This document shows, piece by piece, positions 16,534 to 24,931 of a stretch of DNA of 33,420 bases. The stretch is from positions 1-33,420 of the forward strand of contig JABJAL010000027.1 in NCBI GenBank assembly GCA_018669005.1, in the 5' to 3' direction. Position numbers and translations under genes: made by a program. The notes beneath the pieces are model-generated. The model searched no databases, was not told where the DNA came from, and saw only the letters and a program-made list of their open reading frames with translations. Positions within the stretch are counted from its first letter, which is position 1, and every line of letters starts with the position of its first letter. The stretch comes from Nitrospinaceae bacterium. Lineage in GTDB: Bacteria; UBA8248.

Positions 16534-16944
16534 GTGGAGTTTGGATTCGATCATGTGCATTTTTTGGTGAGCGACGTTCGGGCGCTGACCGAATATTTTG
16601 AGCGTGTTTTCGAAATGGAAACGCTTGAATTTCTTGACGACCACAAGGGGGCCGCCTATTCGATTTTTCAGCTCGGCAGCGGCACCTTGAGAATTCGCGG
16701 AATGCGCGAGGACGATGTGCCCGATGCCCGGCAGCCCAACCTTGTCGAGGGGCTCGACCATGTGGGATTTGCTGTCGATGACGTTGAGGCCTCGGTGGCC
16801 TGGCTCGAATCGAGGGGGGCCGAGGTTTTGATGCCTTCCCAGAGGACAGGAATCGGTGGGCGCTCGATTGCGTTCATCAAGGGGCCAGGGAACGTTCGAA
16901 TCGAGCTTTGCGAGCGAGTGTCTCATAGCGAGCCAAAATCTTGA
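16534..16944 (+). CDS. VOC-family (glyoxalase/dioxygenase-like) protein
   Basis: A single VOC metal-binding module of 136 residues. It has two beta-alpha-beta-beta-beta units: FDHVHFLVSDV at the start and GLDHVGFAVDDVEASVAWL near 75, ending in GPGNVRIEL. His of the first and second units and the Glu of the last strand would bind a metal. Members are lyases, epimerases, dioxygenases or resistance proteins, and no subtype is clear. I chose the GTG at 16534 because GGAGGG lies 7 bases upstream. The ATG at 16474 would add 20 residues and has no ribosome site. Its stop overlaps the start of the next gene (16941). Confidence 0.85.
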   Translation: MEFGFDHVHFLVSDVRALTEYFERVFEMETLEFLDDHKGAAYSIFQLGSGTLRIRGMREDDVPDARQPNLVEGLDHVGFAVDDVEASVAWLESRGAEVLMPSQRTGIGGRSIAFIKGPGNVRIELCERVSHSEPKS

Positions 16945-17873
16945 TCGAGGGCGGGGAGGGGACAGAGGCAGCGACAAAGAGCGGCACAGTGGAATTGGTG
17001 GCGGGCTGCACCTCTTTGGTGATTGTGTGGGGGCTGACCCAGCCGGTTATCAAAGCGGCCTACGCGGGCTTGAGCCCCTTCGCGCTCATCTGGCTTCGAG
17101 CCGCCCTCTCCGCGCTCACGCTTACTGTCTGGATGCTCGTCATGCGTGTGCCAGATCGCGTGACTCATACCAACCCAAGGGCCGAACTGGGCCACCGCAT
17201 TCTCAACGGTATTCTCCACAACGCCTATATCCTTTTTCTCTATATCGGAATGACGAGCACCCAGGCCGCAAGGGCCTCGATTCTTCTCTATACCCAGCCG
17301 GTCTGGGTCATGCTATTTGCCGCCCTCGTGTTTCCCGGCGAGCGCATCACCCCCCGGCGTGCGCTGGGCTTTGGCGCGGCGATGGCGGGAACTGTTGTTA
17401 TTTTCGCGCAACGCCTGGCGGGGCAAAGCGAACTGTGGGCCGATTCGTTTCTCGTCATAGCCGCCGTGTTGTGGGCCGTTCAGGCAATTCACTTCAAGCG
17501 TTTCTTGAGTGGCTCGGACATGTTCGCCGTGACGAGGTGGGCGATGCTCATCGGCACGCCGCTTTACCTCGCGCTGTCGTTGCTGACCGAGGACGGCGGG
17601 CGCTACGCTTTTGGAGCCGCCGAGATTTATGCGGTTTTCCATATGGGCGTTATTTCAAGTGGCCTGATACTCGTGCTTTGGGCGCATCTGATGCTCAAAC
17701 ACTCGCCTGCACGGGTTTCGGTGTTCTTGTTCTTGACGCCCGCTGTGGGGGTGGCCGCCAGCGCGATCATCCTCGGCGAGTCCCTTGGCTGGAATCTTCT
17801 CGCGGGAGCCGTCCTGACGATATCCGGTGTGTGGCTGGTTACGGTGGAGGGGCGGAAGTCGCTCTCTAAATAA
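16941..17873 (+). CDS. EamA-family (DMT superfamily) transporter
   Basis: An inner-membrane permease of about 310 residues with ten predicted helices in two EamA repeats (about 20-150 and 160-300). Signatures are VIVWGLTQPVIKAAYAGLSP in repeat one and LVIAAVLWAVQAIHFKRFL in repeat two. The end VSVFLFLTPAVGVAASAIIL followed by GESLGWNLLAGAVLTISGV is typical of the family. It probably exports an amino acid or other small metabolite. The TTG at 16941 overlaps the VOC stop; a GTG at 16989 would remove a polar N-terminal stretch and is a fair alternative. Translational coupling with the VOC gene is likely. Confidence 0.9.
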   Translation: MIEGGEGTEAATKSGTVELVAGCTSLVIVWGLTQPVIKAAYAGLSPFALIWLRAALSALTLTVWMLVMRVPDRVTHTNPRAELGHRILNGILHNAYILFLYIGMTSTQAARASILLYTQPVWVMLFAALVFPGERITPRRALGFGAAMAGTVVIFAQRLAGQSELWADSFLVIAAVLWAVQAIHFKRFLSGSDMFAVTRWAMLIGTPLYLALSLLTEDGGRYAFGAAEIYAVFHMGVISSGLILVLWAHLMLKHSPARVSVFLFLTPAVGVAASAIILGESLGWNLLAGAVLTISGVWLVTVEGRKSLSK

Positions 17874-17942
17874 TTTTTTAGCTCAAAATAATTTTTGAAA
17901 TGACTTGTGGTTAAATTTTTATTCGATTGAGGAGGTATTCTC

Positions 17943-18302
17943 ATGCCAGAATTAATTGAGGCCCCGACGCGGATCGAGGCGGCGGGAAATAAACCGAAGT
18001 TGATTGATGAGTATATTGGGCGCGTGAACTCAGGCGAGGAGGGGGCGAGTATTGCCCACATGCGCAGCCCGGGGGGCTGGGTTGAGCCGGGGCAGACGCC
18101 AGAGTTCGATGAGTTTACGGTGGTATTAAAAGGCGCGCTTCGCGTTGAATACGAGGGTGGCGCGATGGAAGTGAACGCCGGGCAGGTGGTGGTGTGCCGG
18201 GGGGGCGAGTGGGTGCGCTACTCGACGCCGGGGGCGGCGGGGGCGGAGTACATCGCGGTGTGCCTTCCCGCCTTTTCGATGGAAACGGTGAGCCGGGATT
18301 AA
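17943..18302 (+). CDS. Cupin-domain protein
   Basis: A 119-residue single-domain cupin. Residues about 38-105 hold the two barrel motifs: PGQTPEFDEFTVVLKGALRV and then VNAGQVVVCRGGEWVRYSTP. The classic HxH pair of motif 1 is replaced (EFDEF), so metal binding is uncertain. The Glu and the turn glycines are kept. ATG 17943 has a strong GAGGAGGT 6 bases upstream. It is 69 bases after the DMT transporter on the same strand and converges with the PrpF gene 19 bases further on. A sensor or isomerase role is possible but not shown. Confidence 0.85.
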   Translation: MPELIEAPTRIEAAGNKPKLIDEYIGRVNSGEEGASIAHMRSPGGWVEPGQTPEFDEFTVVLKGALRVEYEGGAMEVNAGQVVVCRGGEWVRYSTPGAAGAEYIAVCLPAFSMETVSRD

Positions 18303-18321
18303 GAATCGAAACGCTGTAAGC

Positions 18322-19479
18322 CTATCTCTCGAACACGCTCTCGGGAACGAGCACCGCGCCCTCCATCAGCCGGCGGGCCGTCCGGTAGACAATGATTTTT
18401 TCGGCATGGGGGCCGTCAGCCGTTTCGGATACATATGCGCCGATGGGCTGAGTGCCCGAGGCGTGCCCGAGCAGCAGATCGCCTTCCTTGGTTCGCGCCG
18501 CCTCGTAGGGAATCGATCCTGGAATGCGGGCGGCGACGGCGAGGCACATTGAGCCCGTGAGCGGATAGGCGCGGTGGATCGTGCCCATCGTCATCATCCG
18601 GCTCAGGATGTCGTATGTGTCCGCCGGGACGAGGGAGCCTGCCTGATCGAGATATTCGCCTGGCGGCGCGACGATACCGACTTTGGGAACCAGTGGTGAG
18701 AACTCCGATGCGCTGCGCCTGTCGGGCGATATTCCCATGCGGACAGCAGCCTCGGCACGAATCTGCTCAAGATTCACCATGACTCCGCGATTGGTATCAA
18801 TTGCACCGGGCGCCTCTGTCCCCGAGATGCCCAAATCCCGTGCGCGCACGAAAATACAAGGAGTAGTGGCGTCCACCATGCTCACCGCAATTTCCCCAAT
18901 CCCCTCGATGTCGAATATATCTACGGGGGCTCCGGAGGGAAGAAGTTTGCCCGTTGATGCGCCGCCAGGATCGGTGAATTCAAGCCGGATGGGAGAGCCG
19001 GTGCCAGCGACGCCGGGAAGCTCGTAATCGCCTTCGACGGCTGCACAGCCCCCTTCGACTTGAAATTTCGAGATGATAATTTTCCCGGTGTTCGTGTTGT
19101 GAATGCGCACAGTAGCCTCGCCGTCGGCAGGAGAAGGGACAAGTCCTTCATCGACGGCAAAATGTCCGACCGCGCTCGACATGTTTCCGCAATTGCCGGC
19201 GTAGTCCACCTGCGGGGAGTTGATCGATACCTGCCCAAAGGTGAAGTCCACGTCGGCGTCCGGCCGGGATGAAGGAGCGATGAAAGCGACCTTGCTTAGT
19301 GAAGGGGTGCCCCCACCCAGGCCGTCTAGCTGCCTGCTATTCGGGTCCGGGCTGCCGATGGCGCGCAGAAAAATGGCGTCCCGAATCTTCGGGTCCTCTG
19401 TCATGTCTTTAGCGTGAAAAAATATGGCGCGGCTTGTGCCGCCCCGGTAGAAGGCGGCGGGTATCTTTCTTTGAGTCAT
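18322..19479 (-). CDS. PrpF-family isomerase (AcnD-accessory / 4-oxalomesaconate tautomerase-like)
   Basis: A 385-residue protein with two diaminopimelate-epimerase-like halves. It begins RKIPAAFYRGGTSRAIFF, the N-terminal signature of PrpF proteins (R-G-G-T-S), and contains YAGNCGNMSSAVG near 95-107, the conserved loop with a cysteine. The end has LTGSMCLAVAARIPGS. Relatives isomerise unsaturated tricarboxylates: trans-aconitate/methylaconitate in the methylcitrate cycle, or 4-oxalomesaconate in gallate breakdown. No AcnD, PrpB or PrpC gene is visible, so the substrate is open. It follows two D-2-hydroxyacid dehydrogenase genes on the same strand with a 58-base gap, which suggests a shared catabolic role. 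Confidence 0.9.
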   Translation of the reverse strand: MTQRKIPAAFYRGGTSRAIFFHAKDMTEDPKIRDAIFLRAIGSPDPNSRQLDGLGGGTPSLSKVAFIAPSSRPDADVDFTFGQVSINSPQVDYAGNCGNMSSAVGHFAVDEGLVPSPADGEATVRIHNTNTGKIIISKFQVEGGCAAVEGDYELPGVAGTGSPIRLEFTDPGGASTGKLLPSGAPVDIFDIEGIGEIAVSMVDATTPCIFVRARDLGISGTEAPGAIDTNRGVMVNLEQIRAEAAVRMGISPDRRSASEFSPLVPKVGIVAPPGEYLDQAGSLVPADTYDILSRMMTMGTIHRAYPLTGSMCLAVAARIPGSIPYEAARTKEGDLLLGHASGTQPIGAYVSETADGPHAEKIIVYRTARRLMEGAVLVPESVFER

Positions 19480-19537
19480 TGAATAGTGCCGCCATGAGCG
19501 CTAAAAGCACGGGGCGGCTCCTTTTGTTACAGGGAGG

Positions 19538-20494
19538 CTAGTCATACACCTCGGGGTTGACGAGTGACGCGACGCGCTCTCCCTCGACGGCGCGGCGAAT
19601 ATTTTCGCAGAGGAACTCAACGCTGCGCCTCTGGACACCTGCGGAGTGTGTTGAATTGTGCGGTGAGATGAGGGCATTAGGCATGCCCAGGAGCGGGTGC
19701 CCATCAGGCAGGGGTTCGGGCTCGGTTACGTCGAGACCTGCGCCGCCTAGTTTGCCACCAGCCAATGCTGAGGCGAGGGCGTCCGAATCTATGTGGGCGC
19801 CACGACCGACGTTGATGAGAAAAGCCGAGTCTTTCATCATTTCCAATTCATTTTCTCCGATTAGCCCTCTATTTTCTTCAGTGAGAGGCATTGAGAGAAT
19901 GACGTAGTCGGCGTGGGGAAGAAGATCCCCCAGACTTTCAACTTCCTCGATGGCAAATCCCTCTGGTTTGAATTTTCCTCTGGTGCGTGTGTGGGCAAGG
20001 ATTTTCATTCCGAAGGGGGCGCTGCGCTTAGCGACGCCTTGGCCGATATTTCCCAGGCCGACAATGCCGAGTGTCGCGCCCTTTAATTCGTTGTGTTGGA
20101 CTGTAGTGCGGCCCAATTTCCAGAGCCATGGCCGTCGCGAAAGCATGAGCATGAAGGTAAGCGCATGCTCGGTGATAGGATCGGCCCGAACGATACCGGG
20201 GGTATTCATTGCCGGGATATTCAGGGCCGTCGCCGTGGCGACATCAACCGAATCCATGCCGGTCCCACCTCGGCCGACGGCGCACAGGTCGGGGGCGGCG
20301 CGCATCATCTCTCCCGTGAGGGGTGCAAAACCTGTGATCATGACTCGCGCGGTTTTTGCCTCGCGAAGAATCGTCTCTGTGTCGAACGATTCGGGGATGA
20401 CCAACTCGCAGCTTTCGTGCAGGCATTCGCGCAGCAATTGTTGTTTTTCTGGATTGAGAATACTTTTGTCCACATGTAATACGCGATGCGCCAT
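19538..20494 (-). CDS. D-2-hydroxyacid dehydrogenase (tandem paralogue 1)
   Basis: An NAD(P)-dependent dehydrogenase of 318 residues, of the D-3-phosphoglycerate-dehydrogenase-like family. The nucleotide loop GIVGLGNIGQGVAKR is near 145. The catalytic Arg is in NVGRGAHID near 230, the Glu in DVTEPEPLPDG near 260 and the His in ISPHNSTHS near 285. It interconverts a 2-hydroxy and a 2-oxo acid. The length is that of the catabolic or serine-pathway short form, without an ACT domain. ATG 20494 has AGGAG 9 bases upstream. The 38-base gap to paralogue 2 contains a small AT stem (20515-20530). Confidence 0.93.
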   Translation of the reverse strand: MAHRVLHVDKSILNPEKQQLLRECLHESCELVIPESFDTETILREAKTARVMITGFAPLTGEMMRAAPDLCAVGRGGTGMDSVDVATATALNIPAMNTPGIVRADPITEHALTFMLMLSRRPWLWKLGRTTVQHNELKGATLGIVGLGNIGQGVAKRSAPFGMKILAHTRTRGKFKPEGFAIEEVESLGDLLPHADYVILSMPLTEENRGLIGENELEMMKDSAFLINVGRGAHIDSDALASALAGGKLGGAGLDVTEPEPLPDGHPLLGMPNALISPHNSTHSAGVQRRSVEFLCENIRRAVEGERVASLVNPEVYD

Positions 20495-20532
20495 TGGTGT
20501 TGTCTCCTGGCCTTAGAATAAAACTATTCTTG

Positions 20533-21489
20533 TTAGTCGTAAATCTCTGGGTTGACGAGCGCCTCAACCTGCTCGCCCTCGACGGCGAGGCGGATGCTCT
20601 CTGCCAGCAGGGCGTAGCTAATCGTTTGCGTGTTCAGAGTCTGGGCGGCGCAATGGGGCGAGATGGCGACGTTCTCGAACTTCATGATTGGGTGGTTCTC
20701 GGAATCAGGATCGAGATCCACAACGTCGAGCCCTGCGCCAGCGATTTCACCTTTCTCAAGAGCTGAAACTAGGGCGCCTGTTACAACATGGCCGCCTCTT
20801 GAAATGTTCACTAGAAATGCCGATGGCTTCATTAAAGCGAGTTCTTTCTCGCCGATGATCCCTTCAGTGTTCGCATTGAGCGGAAGCGAGAGGACCACGA
20901 AGTCCACGCGGGGAAGCATTTCATCGAGCGAGGAAACTTCTTCGACAGAGAATCCTTCGGGCTTGAATTTTCCTTGTGTTCGTGTGAAAGCGAGCACTTC
21001 CATTTCAAAGCCGGCGCAGCGTTTGGCGATTCCCTGGCCAATGTTACCAAGCCCAACAATGCCAACCGAACATTCTGATAACTGAACATGAAGCGGAGGG
21101 CGCTTCTCCCCGCGCCAGAGCCAGGGTTTTCTCGCCAGGAGCATCATCATCGTTAGGGCATGCTCGGCCACCGGTGTGGCACGCATCCAGCCTGGGGCGT
21201 GCGCTACGGGGATTTTCATGGCGGTGGCGGCCCCGACGTCGATAGAATCAACCCCGGTGCCTGCCTTGCCAACCACGCGTAAATTCGGGGCCGCTTTCAT
21301 CATCTCTGCTGTGATGCCGGCGAGCCCGGTTACGAGGGCACTCGCAGATTCGAGTTCCTTATAGAAGGTATCTCCCTCGAATACTTCGGGGACATATAAC
21401 TCGTAGCCCTCTGCTAAATTTTCGGAAAGAAATTTTTGGCGGTCCGGATTTTTCCAACTTGGGTCGACGGCGATAACACGATAAGTCAT
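20533..21489 (-). CDS. D-2-hydroxyacid dehydrogenase (tandem paralogue 2)
   Basis: A 318-residue paralogue, the same length as its downstream neighbour and alignable throughout. The dinucleotide loop GIVGLGNIGQGIAKR, the Arg in NISRGGHVV, the Glu-containing region DVVDLDPDSENH and the His in ISPHCAAQT are in the expected order. The position of the family's catalytic Glu (usually in DVxxxEP) reads DLDP here, so the Glu may be replaced. That is worth checking, because paralogue 1 has the normal TEPEP. AAGGAG lies 9 bases before ATG 21489. The first 131 bases are also read by the end of the upstream VOC frame. Confidence 0.9.
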   Translation of the reverse strand: MTYRVIAVDPSWKNPDRQKFLSENLAEGYELYVPEVFEGDTFYKELESASALVTGLAGITAEMMKAAPNLRVVGKAGTGVDSIDVGAATAMKIPVAHAPGWMRATPVAEHALTMMMLLARKPWLWRGEKRPPLHVQLSECSVGIVGLGNIGQGIAKRCAGFEMEVLAFTRTQGKFKPEGFSVEEVSSLDEMLPRVDFVVLSLPLNANTEGIIGEKELALMKPSAFLVNISRGGHVVTGALVSALEKGEIAGAGLDVVDLDPDSENHPIMKFENVAISPHCAAQTLNTQTISYALLAESIRLAVEGEQVEALVNPEIYD

Positions 21490-22144
21490 GTGTGGTGCTC
21501 CTTGAGGGAAATTGGGATTTCTCGGTTTTGAATTTGTCTTTGGCCCCGGTCATGCTTGATATGCCGGGTTGCCATGCAGGTGGTAGTTCTGCCATGTCCT
21601 TCTCGAGGCCGTCCCGCTCAAGTCGGTCACGGAACCAGGTCTCGTCAATCCTGTTTGTGCCGGCATCCATCGGCGTCATGTCTGTAAAATTTTGAATGCC
21701 GTTTCCATATGGGCCGTGGAAATAAAAAGCCCTGTTCTCGCCGAGGGTGCCGTCTCCCGCAGTGTGGGTTGGACTGTGAACCACTGGTCCGCCCATGATT
21801 TCTATACCGTGGGCGCTTATGTGTTTTTCCCAGGCCTCGAGGGTTTGTTTTCCTTCAACCTCGTAGGCGATGTGGTGGAGTCCGACACCGGGCTCTCGTA
21901 AGGCTTCGCCCCGAGGAGGTGGTCCTGACTCGGGAATGTAGCAGATAAGGAAGATTTCGTGGTGAAGCTCGCCACTGCTCATGAAGCAGATGCCCCATTT
22001 GCTGTGAGGGTTATCGCCCGGTTCGTAGCGATCAGAGACGCGATAGCCCATTACGTCCCTATAGAATTCCATGGATTCATCCAGGTCATGGACCTTGATG
22101 CAGACGTGCTGATCCCGTCTGATAGGAGGTGGTCTTGAGTCCAT
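21359..22144 (-). CDS. VOC-family (catechol dioxygenase/glyoxalase-like) protein
   Basis: A 261-residue frame. The VOC domain spans about residues 10-165: QHVCIKVHDLDESMEFYRDV, GLHHIAYEVEG and YFHGPYGNGIQNF. Histidines in the first and third segments would be metal ligands; the usual Glu of the last strand seems to be replaced by Gln (NGIQNF). The family is extradiol-dioxygenase-like, but activity is uncertain. I chose ATG 22144 because AGGAGA is 7 bases upstream; the longer frame starting at 22219 has no ribosome site. The last 43 codons run into the dehydrogenase start and are basic and low in pattern, so the natural end may be earlier or the tail may be a lost-stop extension. Confidence 0.85.
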   Translation of the reverse strand: MDSRPPPIRRDQHVCIKVHDLDESMEFYRDVMGYRVSDRYEPGDNPHSKWGICFMSSGELHHEIFLICYIPESGPPPRGEALREPGVGLHHIAYEVEGKQTLEAWEKHISAHGIEIMGGPVVHSPTHTAGDGTLGENRAFYFHGPYGNGIQNFTDMTPMDAGTNRIDETWFRDRLERDGLEKDMAELPPAWQPGISSMTGAKDKFKTEKSQFPSRSTTHDLSCYRRRPKLEKSGPPKISFRKFSRGLRVICPRSIRGRYLL

Positions 22145-22486
22145 TCTAGGTTCTCCTATGCAGCAGAATAAAAAATTTAGGGGACACACAATTGAAATGG
22201 TATTTGTACGAAAAGGCACCCAATGGCACGAATATTTTCACAAATAGATTTTTAGTGTCGAGCTATTATCCTTTGCCCGAAAGGAATGTCAAGAACTTGA
22301 TGAACTGGTTTTAAAGCCATGGATAAGGTGTGCAGCCTGTCGGTAGTATGATAAAGGGTGGTTATCAATTTTTGAAAGGGTTGCCGGGTAAGATGTATTT
22401 CTTTTAGCGGCGCTCTTATTTTTTTGATAGAGATCAAACTTAAATTAGGGGTTTCTCAAGCCATGGGATTTCCCGGAGGAGGTTGT
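22145..22486. other. Divergent intergenic region with regulatory signals
   Basis: A 342-base gap between the VOC gene (-) and the MDR gene (+). It holds no supported gene. It contains the FNR-type palindrome at 22423-22438 and a weak promoter candidate for the MDR gene: TTGAAA at 22372 and TGTATT at 22395 with 17 bases between. Confidence 0.5.
22423..22438. promoter_or_regulatory. Perfect FNR-type operator (TTGAT-N4-ATCAA)
   Basis: TTGAT (22424-22428), AGAG, then ATCAA (22433-22437), extended by one matching T and A to a 6-base-arm palindrome. This is the exact FNR/Anr/Dnr consensus. It lies 49 bases upstream of the MDR oxidoreductase start at 22487, in non-coding DNA. The centre is at about 22430.5. 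No CRP/FNR regulator gene is visible in the window, so binding is inferred from sequence alone. Confidence 0.55.
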
Positions 22487-23461
22487 ATGAAAGCTATTCA
22501 TGTTCATGAATTCGGCGGCCCGGAGGTGATGAAATTCGAGGACGCTGCGGACCCAACAGCGGGTGCGGGACAGATTCTTGTCGATATGAGGGCGGCGGGT
22601 GTTAATCCGGTAGACACAACTTTCCGATCGGGTGCACACCCACTGTCGAAATCTCTCGAGCTTCCTTGGACGCCGGGCATTGACGCTGCAGGGGAGGTCA
22701 TCGAAGTTGGAGCGGGAGTCGAGGGCTTCAAGGCGGGTGATCGTGTGTTCGGTGCTGCGATGAGTGGAGGTTATGCCGAAAAAGCGACGCTCAATGCACT
22801 TCGTACTGCCCACATTCCCTCGAACCTTTCATTCGAGGATTGCGCCTCGTTTCCGGTGGTTCTCTACACGGCGTTTTATGCTGTTGTCGTCAAGGGGGGC
22901 ATCCAGCCTGGCCAGACGTTTCTAATCCATGCAGGGGCGGGTGGTGTTGGCTCTATGGCGATTCAGATTGCCAAGGCCTCAGGAGCAAAGGTTATTACGA
23001 CGGTGAGCTCGAAGGAGAAGGGTGATGTCGCGGCATCGCTCGGTGCCGATGTGGTTGTGAACTATCGCGATGAGGATTTCGCTAGCAGGTGTGCCTCTGA
23101 AACTGGTGGGCAGGGTGTGGATGCCGTGATTGAAATGGTGGCGACCGAAAATTTCGACGGGAGTTGCCGGGCTCTCAAAAAAGGCGGCACGATGGTTCTT
23201 CTTGGCTCCGGGACCGGTAAGAACCCAACCGGCTCGATCAGCTATCCGCCATTTTATTCCAAGGACATTGATGTTCGGGGCATGAGTCTATTTAACGCCG
23301 ATTCGGTGTTCCCTGATATGCTTCGGCAGGTGAACCATCTTCTTGAGGCTGGGATGGTGCGTCCGCTTCTGGGGGAGGTGATTCCCATTGCCGAGGCGGC
23401 TCGCGCGCATGATGTTTTGATGACGGGCAAGGTGGCTGGAAAAATCGTGTTGAAGATTTGA
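22487..23461 (+). CDS. MDR-family NADPH:quinone oxidoreductase / enoyl reductase (paralogue 1)
   Basis: A 324-residue medium-chain dehydrogenase/reductase that lacks the zinc ligands of alcohol dehydrogenases, as quinone oxidoreductases do. It starts MKAIHVHEFGGPEVMKF. It has PGIDAAGEVIEVGAGVEGFK near 65 and the nucleotide loop HAGAGGVGSMAIQIAK near 145. It reduces quinones or activated double bonds with NADPH. I chose ATG 22487 because GGAGGAGG is 5 bases upstream; the longer frame at 22424 begins inside the FNR-like operator. Two paralogues lie at 31769 and 32740. The upstream operator suggests control by oxygen or redox state. Confidence 0.9.
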   Translation: MKAIHVHEFGGPEVMKFEDAADPTAGAGQILVDMRAAGVNPVDTTFRSGAHPLSKSLELPWTPGIDAAGEVIEVGAGVEGFKAGDRVFGAAMSGGYAEKATLNALRTAHIPSNLSFEDCASFPVVLYTAFYAVVVKGGIQPGQTFLIHAGAGGVGSMAIQIAKASGAKVITTVSSKEKGDVAASLGADVVVNYRDEDFASRCASETGGQGVDAVIEMVATENFDGSCRALKKGGTMVLLGSGTGKNPTGSISYPPFYSKDIDVRGMSLFNADSVFPDMLRQVNHLLEAGMVRPLLGEVIPIAEAARAHDVLMTGKVAGKIVLKI

Positions 23462-23621
23462 TGTCGTACTCGCCTGGCGTATTACGGGCTGCTAGGATTT
23501 GTCGAGATGTTGCTCTTAAGTAATTGAAGTGAATTAATTGTCAGGTTTTGTTGAGTCGTTGTGAACCGAGGCATAGTGTTGCGTGATAGGACACGATGAT
23601 CTGGCTAGAGGGGGGATTGAT

Positions 23622-24791
23622 GTGGGTGCCCTGGATGGTATTCGAGTACTTGATTTAACTCGTTACGTCGCGGGCCCCTTCGCCACACTAGCCCTATCCG
23701 ATGCCGGGGCGGACGTGGTGAAAATTGAACCGCCCGAGGGCGACACGATCCGACACTTTCCCTCGACACTTAAAGGCGGCAGCCGCCTTTTTTTGGGGTT
23801 GAATCGAGGCAAACGCAGTCTTGTTGTCAATTTGAAAAAAGCGCGTGGTCAGGAAATTGTCCGGCGCATGGCCCAGAATGCAGATATTTTTATTGAAGGA
23901 AACCGCCCAGGAGTTATCGGAAAGCTCGGGCTCGACTATGAAACACTTTCGAAAGAAAATTCTCGCCTCATCTATGCTTCAGTTTCTGCTTACGGCCAAA
24001 AAGGCCCTCTTAGTAAGCGCCGCGGACTCGACCCTATTCTCCAAACTCATGCGGGAATTCCCTCGCAGCAGACTGAAAAAGGAGAGCCGCGCCTTGTCCA
24101 AGGGCATTTTGTTGATTATTTCACCGGCTCCTTGACTCTAGGGGCTGTGATGTTGGCTCTTTTCGAGCGGGAGCGCTCAGGACGGGGGCAGTACATCGAC
24201 ACTTCCTTGCTTGGAAGTGCCGCTGCCATGCAACTTGGGCGGCTCGTCTGGGCCTCGGAGAGTGAGCCGATTGATCAGGTGCGTGACGCACTGAATGACC
24301 GTATCGCGCGTATTTATGATACGGCTGATGGCCAATTTTATCTCTATCTTGACGCGGAGGGATTCTGGGAGAGAGGGCTGGGTGTCCTGGGGCTTGAAGA
24401 ATTAAATGAAGACCCTGAGTATTCTACTCATCTTGGGCGCCATGCTGATCGTGATGCGATTATTGAAAAGGTGCAGGCGGTATTGATGGCGAAATCCGCC
24501 GAAGAATGGGTGGAACTTTTTGAGGCTGCCGGGGTTCCTAGTGCGAAGGTGAGACCTCCCTCCTCGCTTCTTGAAGACGAACAGATGCGAGCCATGGGTT
24601 TTTTGACCCAATCAGTGCACCCTGAACTCGGGTTGCTGCAGATGATGGGTGCTCCATATGTTCTTCCAGCGGCCTCGACTCGCGAGGGAGCGCCGCCGCT
24701 TCTGGGTGAGCACACAGATATGGTACTGGCGGGGGAGGGATATAAAGCGAGTGAAATTGATGCTCTTCATCAAGATGGAGTTGTGTTTTAA
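23622..24791 (+). CDS. CaiB/BaiF-family CoA-transferase (class III)
   Basis: A class III CoA-transferase of about 389 residues that moves CoA between carboxylates through an aspartyl-CoA intermediate. The N-terminus IRVLDLTRYVAGPFATLALS and the segment DVVKIEPPEGD are diagnostic. The Asp of HFVDYFTGSL, near residue 165, is the likely nucleophile. The fold needs an interlocked dimer. I chose GTG 23622, which has AGGGGG 6 bases upstream; the GTG at 23583 has no ribosome site and would add 13 residues. The MDR gene ends 160 bases upstream and an FrsA-like hydrolase follows. The acid substrates are unknown. Confidence 0.9.
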   Translation: MGALDGIRVLDLTRYVAGPFATLALSDAGADVVKIEPPEGDTIRHFPSTLKGGSRLFLGLNRGKRSLVVNLKKARGQEIVRRMAQNADIFIEGNRPGVIGKLGLDYETLSKENSRLIYASVSAYGQKGPLSKRRGLDPILQTHAGIPSQQTEKGEPRLVQGHFVDYFTGSLTLGAVMLALFERERSGRGQYIDTSLLGSAAAMQLGRLVWASESEPIDQVRDALNDRIARIYDTADGQFYLYLDAEGFWERGLGVLGLEELNEDPEYSTHLGRHADRDAIIEKVQAVLMAKSAEEWVELFEAAGVPSAKVRPPSSLLEDEQMRAMGFLTQSVHPELGLLQMMGAPYVLPAASTREGAPPLLGEHTDMVLAGEGYKASEIDALHQDGVVF

Positions 24792-24931
24792 TTTAAGGAA
24801 TGAATTGCCAGTTCTGTTAATTTGCAATGGATAGGTTGTAACATTATTTTGGTTTTCATTACGATGGATTTATACGTCACTATTTTAATCGATAATGGGA
24901 ATGCTGGCTTAAAAGGAAAGGGAGGCGAGAA

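Noticed and set aside
20515-20530. Small AT stem AGAATA / TATTCT between the two dehydrogenases
   Set aside because: The stem has only six pairs, mostly A-T, and no T run follows in the direction of transcription, so a terminator cannot be claimed.
24755-24774. Palindrome TTGATG-N5-CATCAA
   Set aside because: It is inside the CoA-transferase coding sequence, and the spacer does not fit an FNR site.
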